Origin: Planctomycetota bacterium
GTDB lineage: Bacteria; Planctomycetota; UBA1135; UBA2386
DNA length: 64,000 bases
Direction of reading: 5' to 3'
Assembly (NCBI GenBank): GCA_020638695.1
Contig: JACKIB010000001.1
Coordinates: forward strand, 558,001-622,000
Position 1 is the stretch's first letter, and the number at the start of each line of letters is the position of its first letter. The notes beneath the pieces are model-generated. The model made no database searches, was not told the DNA's origin, and saw nothing but the letters and a program-made list of their open reading frames with translations. The translations under genes and the position numbers were made by a program. Below are positions 57,511-64,000 of the stretch, in pieces.

Positions 57511-60153
57511 ATGGCGGAACTGACTGTCGAAAACGGGCCCCAGCGCGGCGAAACGCTGACCTTCTCCGAAAGTGATTCTGTCGTGATCGGCAGCGCCGAA
57601 ACCAGTTCGTTGCGGCTGCCGATCCCCGGCGTCGCTGGCGAACACCTGGTGATCAAGGCGCTGAAGAACGGTGGATTCGGCGTCAAGGCACTCGGCGGCC
57701 GGTTCACCCTCAACGGCAAGGACACCGAAGCAGCACGATTGAACGACGGTGACCTGATCGAGATCGCCGGGGCGCGCCTGCGGTTCGGCCCGCGGCCGAA
57801 GGCACCGTCCGACACCGGCCGTCCGGGGGACGTCACCGGGGTGCTCGGCGGCTACGAGATCCGCAGCGTGCTCGGTCGCGGCGGCCACGGCACGGTGTAC
57901 CGCGCCGAGCAGCTCAGTCTGCACCGCGAAGTCGCGCTGAAGGTCCTGCCGAAGGAGACCACCCAGAATCCCGAGTTCGTCGGTCGATTCGTCGCGGAAG
58001 CGCGCGCCGCTGCGCGACTCTCGCACCCCAATGTGGTGCAGGTGTTCGACGTCGGACACGACGGCGACACGTACTTCCTGTCGATGGAGATCATGGAGCA
58101 CGGCTCGCTGGAGGACCGCCTCAAGCGCAGCGGCAAGATCCCCACCGAAGACTGCCTGCAACTGGTGATCGACGCCGCGCGCGGCCTGGCGTACGCCGAA
58201 TCGATGCGGATCGTGCACCGCGACATCAAGCCCGACAACTTGATGGTCGACGCGCACGGCACGGTGAAGATCGCCGACCTCGGCCTGGCGATGACCGACG
58301 CCGAGGAGCAGGGGCGGATCGTCGGCACTCCGCACTTCATGGCGCCCGAACAGGCGCTCAACAAGCCGCTCGACCACCGGTCCGATCTGTACTCGCTCGG
58401 TTGCACGTTCTTCCGGCTGCTGACCGGGAAGACGTTGTTCCAACGACCGTCCAGTCGGGAGATCTTGCGCGCGCACGTCAAGGACGAGCCCGAAGAGGCC
58501 AGCAAAGTCGAGTCGTCGGTGCCGCCGGTGGTCAGTGCGATCATCGCCAAGCTGGTCGAGAAGGACCCGGACGACCGCTACCAGAGCGCCAACGACCTGA
58601 TCGAGGAGCTCGAGGCTGTGTTGCGCCCGCCGGCGAAGAAGGGCGCGTGGATCGCGGGCTTCGCGGCGATGGCGGTGGTCGCGATCGGCGCGGTGGTCTA
58701 TCTCGCCACCCGCGAGCCCAAGACCATCGAAAAGGTCAAGCACACCGGCGTCAGTGCGGAGCAGCAAGCCAAGCTCCAAGCCAAGCTCCGCGAGCAAACC
58801 GCCGAGACCGAACGGTTGCGGCTGCTGCGCAACGAGAAGGGGCTCGCCCCGCTGCTGCTCGCCAAGGCGCTGGAGGAGTTCAGCAAGAATCCGGACTACG
58901 CCGGCACGGCGGCGGCGACCACCGCCCTCGAGGGCGCCAAGGGGCTGCGCGACGAGGAGACGAAACGAGTGGCTGCGGCAGCGGCGCAGAAACAGAAGGT
59001 CGATGCCGCCAAGGACTTGCTCGCCAACCGAGTCCGCGAACACCTCACCAAGGGCGACCTGCGCGGCGCGGCTGCGGCGTTGCACCCCAAGGACATCGAT
59101 GCCCAGCTGCTGGCGGATCCGGAGCTGAAGAAGGCACTGGCCGAGGCACGCGACGCAGTGTCGAAGTCGGCCAACGCCACCCTCGACAAGCTGCGCGGCG
59201 AAGTCGAAGCCGCCAAGACCGGTGGCAACATCGACGGCATGCTCGCCGCACTCGGTCGCATCGAGAAGTTGCTCGACAAGGCGACGGGCTGGCCCGCGGA
59301 GGCGTTCAGCGACCGCGAAGCCTTGCAGCGCTACGTCAAGGGCGGCAAGTCCGAAGCCGCGACCCTGCGCACCGACCTGGCGAAGAGCCGCGAGACCGAC
59401 GCTTGGGCGGCGCTGATGAAGCAGACCTTTGGCGAAGGCGGAGTCCTCGACCAGGTGCAGGGCTTCGACCTCGCCGGCGCGTCGGCCAAGGCTTCGGCGC
59501 TGGTGACTTCGCTGGCCGGTCGCAAGGCCGAGGCACACGCGCGTCAGCTGGCCGAAGTGGTGGCCGCCGCCAAGACCTACGCCGAGGATTTCAAGGCGGC
59601 GGTGGACGCCGGCACCGCGCGGGTCCCGGTCGAAGTAGGCGGCGCCACGCAGGACGCCGTGGTGGTGTCGTTCGATGGCAAGGAGATCCGCTACCGGCTG
59701 AACAAGGACGACAGCACCCTCGGGACGCTCTCGTCCGACAGCCTGCGGGGCGCCCGGCTGCGGCAGGCATTCGAAGTGGTCAAGCCCGACAACCCGGCAC
59801 ACGCCGCCGCGCGCTTGGCGTTCCTCGGACTGCACGCCCTGCGCACCCACCACCGCGCAGCCACCACCTACCTGGCACAGATCGATCCGAAGGACGACCG
59901 GAGCGGCACTGGCGATCAACAGTACGCCGACAGCCTCGCCGACCTCAACTACGTCGTCCGGCATACCAACTCGATCGATACCCCGTGGAAGGCGTTCCTG
60001 ATCGATGAGTTGCGGGCCACCCGCGGTCTCGCTCGCGGCCTGCGCGCGTTCTCGAAGACCCAATACACTCGGGCAACCGGCTACCTCGAGGGGCTGACGA
60101 AGAACTACGGCAAGACGCTCGCGGCGCGCTCGATGTTGCGGCCGGGGAGCTGA
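57511..60153 (+). CDS. FHA-domain membrane Ser/Thr protein kinase
   Basis: 880 residues. An FHA-like phosphothreonine-binding domain covers about 1-95 (VVIGSAETSSLRLPIPGVAGEHLVIKAL). The kinase domain follows at about 112-370: glycine loop VLGRGGHGTVYRA, VALKVLP, HRDIKPDN (Asp238), then IADLGLA, DLG in place of DFG (256-258), and FMAPEQ. A single membrane helix lies at about 379-401 (AWIAGFAAMAVVAIGAVVYLA). The ~480-residue outer part has long Ala/Lys/Glu-rich helices (KAKLREQTAETERLRLL, VAAAAAQKQKVDAAKDLLANRV) and a C-terminal globular section. A sensor kinase with cytoplasmic FHA and kinase domains is the likely layout. The punA-like gene follows after 10 bases. Confidence 0.9.
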   Translation: MAELTVENGPQRGETLTFSESDSVVIGSAETSSLRLPIPGVAGEHLVIKALKNGGFGVKALGGRFTLNGKDTEAARLNDGDLIEIAGARLRFGPRPKAPSDTGRPGDVTGVLGGYEIRSVLGRGGHGTVYRAEQLSLHREVALKVLPKETTQNPEFVGRFVAEARAAARLSHPNVVQVFDVGHDGDTYFLSMEIMEHGSLEDRLKRSGKIPTEDCLQLVIDAARGLAYAESMRIVHRDIKPDNLMVDAHGTVKIADLGLAMTDAEEQGRIVGTPHFMAPEQALNKPLDHRSDLYSLGCTFFRLLTGKTLFQRPSSREILRAHVKDEPEEASKVESSVPPVVSAIIAKLVEKDPDDRYQSANDLIEELEAVLRPPAKKGAWIAGFAAMAVVAIGAVVYLATREPKTIEKVKHTGVSAEQQAKLQAKLREQTAETERLRLLRNEKGLAPLLLAKALEEFSKNPDYAGTAAATTALEGAKGLRDEETKRVAAAAAQKQKVDAAKDLLANRVREHLTKGDLRGAAAALHPKDIDAQLLADPELKKALAEARDAVSKSANATLDKLRGEVEAAKTGGNIDGMLAALGRIEKLLDKATGWPAEAFSDREALQRYVKGGKSEAATLRTDLAKSRETDAWAALMKQTFGEGGVLDQVQGFDLAGASAKASALVTSLAGRKAEAHARQLAEVVAAAKTYAEDFKAAVDAGTARVPVEVGGATQDAVVVSFDGKEIRYRLNKDDSTLGTLSSDSLRGARLRQAFEVVKPDNPAHAAARLAFLGLHALRTHHRAATTYLAQIDPKDDRSGTGDQQYADSLADLNYVVRHTNSIDTPWKAFLIDELRATRGLARGLRAFSKTQYTRATGYLEGLTKNYGKTLAARSMLRPGS

Positions 60154-60163
60154 ACCACCGGCG

Positions 60164-61003
60164 ATGGTCTCCCCCGCACAGCCGCCACTGCGCCAGCAGG
60201 TCAAGGACGCCGCGACGCGCATCCTGCGCATCACCGGCGACCGACCGCGCGCCGCGCTGCTGCTCGGGACGGGGCACAACTCGATCGCCAACCAGCTGCG
60301 CGACAAGCACGTGTTCGCCGCCGACGAATTGCCGCGCGGCTTGCACTTCGACCGCGGCGAGGGCCATGGCCCGCTGCTGTTCGGCTACCTCGAGGATGTC
60401 CCGGTGATCGTAGGGGACGCGCCGGCGGTCGCCTACGAGGGCTACACCCCGGAGCAAACCGCCTTCCCGGTGCACGTGTTGCGCGCCACCGGGGCGGAAC
60501 TGCTGCTGCTCACCGCGGCCGCCGCCAGCCTCACGCAACAGATCGAACCGGGCGCGATCGCGGTGATCGAGGACCACATCAACCTGTCCGGTGTGCACCC
60601 GCTGCAGGGACACCACACCGAACACCTGGGGCCGCGCTTCCCCGACATGAGCGACCCCTATCCCTCCGCTTGGCGCGAGCTGGCGCGCGAGGTCGCCCGG
60701 GAAGCCGGCGTGCCCTGCCAGCCCGCGGTGCTCGCCGCCGTGCCCGGGCCTGCGCTACCCACGCGCGCCGAGTACCGCTACCTCAAGCTCGCCGGCGCGG
60801 ACCTGGTCGGAATGTCGATGGTGCCCGAGGTCGTCGCCGCCGTGCACGCCGGGTTCCCGGTGCTCGGGCTGGTCGGGGTGACCCAAGCGATCAGCCTGGA
60901 GCGCCACACCCCCACCTCGATCGAGGACATGCTCGACGCGGCCGACATCGCCGCACCGCGTATCGCAGCCCTCATCACCGGCATCATCGCATCGTTCCGG
61001 TGA
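60164..61003 (+). CDS. punA: Purine nucleoside phosphorylase (trimeric PNP type)
   Basis: Splits purine nucleosides with phosphate in salvage. 279 residues, normal for the trimeric family. ALLLGTGHNSIANQL gives the phosphate loop. The later parts are diagnostic: AYEGYTPEQTAFPVHVLRATGAELLLLTAAAASL, EDHINLSGVHPLQG and PTRAEYRYLKLAGADLVGMSMVPEVVAAVHAGFPVLGLVGVT (Glu and Asn/Met purine-site region). The start of the family GSGLG motif is GTGHN here. The stop overlaps the purN start as GTGA. Confidence 0.88.
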   Translation: MVSPAQPPLRQQVKDAATRILRITGDRPRAALLLGTGHNSIANQLRDKHVFAADELPRGLHFDRGEGHGPLLFGYLEDVPVIVGDAPAVAYEGYTPEQTAFPVHVLRATGAELLLLTAAAASLTQQIEPGAIAVIEDHINLSGVHPLQGHHTEHLGPRFPDMSDPYPSAWRELAREVAREAGVPCQPAVLAAVPGPALPTRAEYRYLKLAGADLVGMSMVPEVVAAVHAGFPVLGLVGVTQAISLERHTPTSIEDMLDAADIAAPRIAALITGIIASFR

Positions 61004-61566
61004 GCGTCGAACGCGCGGCGCTCGGCGTGTTGCTGTCGGGGACCGGCCGGACGCTGGCCAACTTGCTGCAGCGAATCGACGCCGGTGCGCTGCCAGCCCG
61101 CGTCGCCTGCGTCGTTTCGGACCGCGCCGACGTGCGTGGACTGGCGCTCGCCCGCGACGCCGGAATCCCCACCTTCGTCGAGGTCGACGGCGGGCGGACC
61201 TTCGACATCCTGCGAGCGCACGACGTCGCTCTGGTGTGCCTGTGCGGCTACCTGCGCCTGCTGCACATCCCTGCGGACTTCGCCGACCGAGTGCTCAACA
61301 TCCACCCCTCGCTGTTGCCGAAGTTCGGCGGGAAGGGCTTCTACGGCAGCCACGTGCACGCCGCGGTGCTCGCCGCGGGCGAGAAGGAATCCGGCTGCAC
61401 CGTGCACCTCTGCGACGACGAGTACGACCGGGGATCGATCGTGCTGCAGCAGCGCGTTCCCGTGCTGCCCGAGGATGATGTCGCACGGCTGGCTGCTCGG
61501 GTGTTCGACGCCGAGTGCGAAGCGTACCCCGAGGCGATCCGCCAGTGGATTGCCGCGCGCAGGTGA
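61000..61566 (+). CDS. purN: Phosphoribosylglycinamide formyltransferase
   Basis: Third step of purine synthesis: formyl transfer from 10-formyltetrahydrofolate to GAR. 188 residues. The N-terminal VLLSGTGRTLANLLQRID corresponds to the phosphate-binding SGSGSN loop of other PurN proteins. The catalytic block is NIHPSLLPKFGGKGFYG, with Asn and His, followed by CTVHLCDDEYDRGSIVLQQRVPV, with the catalytic Asp region. The variations (SGTGRT, DEYDRG) are mild. GTG start overlapping the nucleoside phosphorylase stop, so purine salvage and synthesis genes are coupled. Confidence 0.9.
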   Translation: MSVERAALGVLLSGTGRTLANLLQRIDAGALPARVACVVSDRADVRGLALARDAGIPTFVEVDGGRTFDILRAHDVALVCLCGYLRLLHIPADFADRVLNIHPSLLPKFGGKGFYGSHVHAAVLAAGEKESGCTVHLCDDEYDRGSIVLQQRVPVLPEDDVARLAARVFDAECEAYPEAIRQWIAARR

Positions 61567-61586
61567 CCCGCCGTCGCGCCGAACCG

Positions 61587-62429
61587 TCACCCCCGCCCGA
61601 GCCGCGCCAACAACACCACCAGGCTCAACACGTCCAGCCGGTTGTGTTCGAACACCAGATCCACCGGCCCCGTGCCATCACGCAACCAGTCGAAGAACGC
61701 CACCGGCGCGGCGGATCCGGGCAGGTCGTCGCATCGTTGCACCCCCAATCGATGCCGTTCGACGGTCTGCAAACGCACGTTCGGTAGCTCTGTCCGCCAG
61801 GCGCGGCGCGCCAGGTAGTACAGATCGAGATGCCGCGACGACAGGACACGCGAGCGAACCCGCTGCACCGACATCCGTGCCGCCAAGCGGTGCCGGTCGA
61901 AAGTCTTGCCGACGAAAGTGACCAGGTGCGGCCGAGCCCGCAGCGCGGCACTGACGTGCTGCAGCAGCGCGGGCTCGTCGCCGAAACTGCGTAGGAACAC
62001 CTGCTCGACCACCAGTTCGCCGCGGTCGAGGTCGAAGTGGGCCAACCCGACCATGAACACCACCGTGCCCGCGCCGCCGGACAGACCCGTGGTCTCGGTA
62101 TCGAGGAACGTGCACGCGGCGAGGTCCAACTCCGCAACCGACGCGTCGTCGGTCAGCGCGGCCAATCGATCACGGTCACAGCGCAACGCATCGCCCAGGC
62201 ATAGCGTGCCGTGACGGGTGTCCAGCGGGTAGCACAGCCGACGCAGGAAGCAGCTGCCCCGCTCGTTCTCCACCACGCTGCCGTCTGGCAGCTCGACCAC
62301 GCCGCGCCGCCGCGCCAGCAGTTCCGCACGACGCTGCAGTAACGCGCGCACCGCCGGCGGTTCCTCCGGCACGGGACGGGCGACGCGATCGTGCGAGCCA
62401 CGCAGCCGTGCTCCGAACTCGCGCTTCAC
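61587..62429 (-). CDS. mrfB: MrfB/YprB-like RNase H-fold 3'-5' exonuclease
   Basis: 280 residues from a GTG overlapping the helicase stop (GTGA). The YprB-type RNase H-like domain is at about 105-270: FLDTETTGLSGGAGTVVFMVGLAHF places the first acidic pair at Asp110 and Glu112. LVTFVGKTFDRHRLAARM carries the next Asp and FEHNRLDVLSLVVLLARL the last, a DEDD-type metal site. It lacks the TPR region of Bacillus MrfB. In Bacillus the partner MrfA helicase and MrfB nuclease act together in repair of mitomycin C damage; the same pairing here supports the call. Confidence 0.85.
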   Translation of the reverse strand: MKREFGARLRGSHDRVARPVPEEPPAVRALLQRRAELLARRRGVVELPDGSVVENERGSCFLRRLCYPLDTRHGTLCLGDALRCDRDRLAALTDDASVAELDLAACTFLDTETTGLSGGAGTVVFMVGLAHFDLDRGELVVEQVFLRSFGDEPALLQHVSAALRARPHLVTFVGKTFDRHRLAARMSVQRVRSRVLSSRHLDLYYLARRAWRTELPNVRLQTVERHRLGVQRCDDLPGSAAPVAFFDWLRDGTGPVDLVFEHNRLDVLSLVVLLARLGRG

Positions 62430-64000
62430 GCTTCGGCCTCGCGCTCCCTCGTGTGCGCCGGCGCGAGCATCCCGCCGAGCAGCACCCGGGCGTGCTGCTT
62501 GGGGGTCGCGCCGAGATCGCGTCCGGGACCGATGCAACTCGGACAACCGGTGCGGCAGGCGCAGCGCTCGAGCAACCCGCGGGCCGCCGCGAGGATCGCT
62601 CGGTGGCCGGCGAAGATCTGCTCGGCCAGCCCGACACCCCCCTGCACACGGTCGTACAGGGTGATCGTCGGGCAGCCGAAGTGCGGGTGCCGCAACTCGG
62701 TCGACACCTTGACGTCCGCGGGGTCGACGCGGACGAACAGTGGCACCAGCCCTTGGATCAACGACCCCAGACCGCGCAACCCGGAGGCACCCGCCCCGCT
62801 GGTCAGACCGGCTTCAGCGGCGAGGTCGGGCCCGATCGCCAGGAAGCACGCCTCGGTCTCGATCTCCTCCGGGGGCAGGTGGATCTCGCCGATCCCGACG
62901 TTCTCGCGCGTGTAGAAGCGGATCTTCTTGAACGCCTTGGCGAGCGTCGACACGTGCACTTCGCCGTGGTGCGACCGGTAGTGGTCGTGCTGTTCACTGC
63001 GGTCCACGTGCAGAACCCGGACCTCGGTCTCGCTGTCGGCCTCCGTGTAGTAGTCGACCTCTACCCGCTTGACCTCGGCGCGGCGGTCGGCGAAGTGCAG
63101 CTCCTCGACCAGGTACTGCTCGCCTTGGTGGCCGTAGATCGCCCCCTTGTAGACCTCGGTGATCGCCGATGGTCGATCGACCTCTGCCAGCACCGTGCGG
63201 TGCTCGACATCCATGATCACGACGTTGTCCATGTCCGCCGCGTTCAGGCTGACTCCCTCCGCCGGGTAGGTCGGGCCGGCGAAGTGGTAGCGCCCGCCTT
63301 CGCGCACCAACAGCCGTAGGTCGTCGGTGAGGAAGTCGAGCACCTCGCCGATCTGCTCGCACTGCCCGAACCCCGCGGCCTTGTCGAACGGCAGCTCGAA
63401 CGCGGCACACTTGACGTGGTTGGTCAGGATGATCGGGTTGTCCGGATCGATCGACACCGCTTCACGCGGGCGATCGAACAGGTACCCGGGGTTGCCCATC
63501 AAGAACTGGTCGATCGCCATGGCGCGCGCCAGCAGGATCACCGCGCTCTCCCGGTTGCGGCGGCCGACCCGGCCGGCGCGCTGGAAGGTGCTGCTCACCG
63601 TCCCCGGGTAGCCGACCAGCACGCACACGTCGAGCGAGCCGATGTCGATGCCGAGCTCCAGCGCGCTGGTCGCCACCACCGTGGTGATCGCGCCACTCGC
63701 CAGGCCGCGTTCGATCTTGCGGCGGAGGTCGGGCAGGTAGCCGCCGCGGTAGCCGGCGATTCGATCCTGGTCGATGTTGCGCGCCCGAGCCTCGTCGCGG
63801 AGGTACTTCAACAGCACTTCGACCGAGCTGCGAGAACGGCAGAACCAGATCGTCTGCAGACCGCTCGCCAGCAACCGTCCGGCGAGGTGCCGTGCTGCCT
63901 CGACCGCCGGAACTCGCAAGCCGGAGGACGCGGAGACCAGGTTCGGGTTGGCGAACACGAAGTGCTTGGTGCCGCGGGCGCTGCCGTCCTCGTCGACCAC
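62426..64000 (-). CDS. mrfA: MrfA/YprA-like DEAD-box helicase with DUF1998 domain, partial (N-terminus off the right edge)
   Basis: The window holds the last ~524 residues. The helicase C domain is visible: AGRLLASGLQTIWFCRSRSSVEVLLKYLRD, IAGYRGGYLPDLRRKIERGLASGAITTVVATSALELGIDIG and YPGTVSSTFQRAGRVGR (motif VI, QRAGRVGR). The DUF1998 part covers about 380-520 and ends with GLLERCACRTGCPSCIGP, whose four cysteines are the zinc cluster typical of MrfA. The N-terminal Walker A and DExH motifs lie beyond base 64000. The stop overlaps the start of the exonuclease partner. Confidence 0.9.
   Translation of the reverse strand: MVDEDGSARGTKHFVFANPNLVSASSGLRVPAVEAARHLAGRLLASGLQTIWFCRSRSSVEVLLKYLRDEARARNIDQDRIAGYRGGYLPDLRRKIERGLASGAITTVVATSALELGIDIGSLDVCVLVGYPGTVSSTFQRAGRVGRRNRESAVILLARAMAIDQFLMGNPGYLFDRPREAVSIDPDNPIILTNHVKCAAFELPFDKAAGFGQCEQIGEVLDFLTDDLRLLVREGGRYHFAGPTYPAEGVSLNAADMDNVVIMDVEHRTVLAEVDRPSAITEVYKGAIYGHQGEQYLVEELHFADRRAEVKRVEVDYYTEADSETEVRVLHVDRSEQHDHYRSHHGEVHVSTLAKAFKKIRFYTRENVGIGEIHLPPEEIETEACFLAIGPDLAAEAGLTSGAGASGLRGLGSLIQGLVPLFVRVDPADVKVSTELRHPHFGCPTITLYDRVQGGVGLAEQIFAGHRAILAAARGLLERCACRTGCPSCIGPGRDLGATPKQHARVLLGGMLAPAHTREREAEA

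Noticed and set aside
57037..60306. Very long open frame (about 1,090 codons) on the minus strand
   Set aside because: Antisense to the FHA kinase, whose domains are unambiguous; long antisense frames are common in this GC-rich DNA and the translation has no domain.
1..64000. CRISPR arrays, prophage, transposases, integrases, toxin-antitoxin pairs or secretion islands
   Set aside because: No regularly spaced repeats, recombinase motifs or phage genes were seen; the tRNA at 39379-39454 has no adjacent integrase or repeat of its 3' end.

Overview
The window is high-GC DNA with dense coding on both strands. The gene content points to the phylum Planctomycetota, probably one of its marine lineages. 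The evidence for this is many secreted proteins and lipoproteins with repeat architectures (FN3, Kelch-like, RCC1, YCF48-like, VIT/VWA), a recurrent C-terminal sorting-like domain on secreted proteins, two Hanks-type Ser/Thr kinases, a peptidase-MA-like zinc protease, an Rpn-like nuclease with GREEGREV repeats, and a small planctomycete-type 'PFRPF' protein. This assignment is inference from gene content; there is no rRNA in the window. I saw no insertion sequence, prophage, integrase or CRISPR array. One tRNA gene (Asn, GTT) is present.

Layout. 1-3001 (minus) is the distal end of an exopolysaccharide locus: a polyprenyl-phosphate sugar-1-phosphate transferase, a glycosyltransferase and a truncated WecG/TagA-type glycosyltransferase. 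3353-16627 is an accessory region of secreted repeat proteins, small membrane proteins, a putative zinc protease and a decayed gene fragment. 16742-24619 (minus) is housekeeping and signalling: pgi, a zinc-ribbon kinase and a PP2C phosphatase as one tightly coupled unit, then guaB-guaA and a family 2 glycosyltransferase. 24684-38781 mixes a polytopic membrane protein, an RRM protein with an intrinsic terminator, a SlyD-like isomerase, a SEC-C protein, an esterase, several secreted proteins of unknown role, a Tll0287-like haem protein, a DUF1801 protein and an AmpG-like permease. The tRNA follows, then a prolyl-oligopeptidase-like lipoprotein.

The most notable gene lies at 42013-43260. It encodes a secreted TlpA-type thioredoxin in which the first redox-active cysteine codon is UGA (W-UGA-G-P-C), with a SECIS-like hairpin (7-bp stem, GGUC loop) 31 nucleotides downstream. 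This is best read as a selenoprotein, so the organism should carry selA/selB/selC/selD elsewhere. It converges on a di-haem peroxidase gene across a strong shared hairpin, and two tandem VIT/VWA paralogues follow.

49340-54391 (minus) is a central-carbon block, gap-pgk-rpe-accD-truD, divergent from tilS. 55976-64000 holds a lipoprotein joining a Cys-dependent phosphatase domain to a C-terminal haem c motif, an FHA-kinase with a membrane segment, purine salvage and synthesis genes (nucleoside phosphorylase, purN), and a MrfB/MrfA-like nuclease-helicase pair whose helicase runs off the right edge.

Five same-strand pairs overlap by exactly four bases as GTGA or TTGA, which suggests translational coupling with non-ATG starts. 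Shine-Dalgarno sequences are clear only for some genes (for example 42013, 13947, 34618 and guaB). Several starts were therefore chosen from signal peptides or overlaps, and are marked as such.
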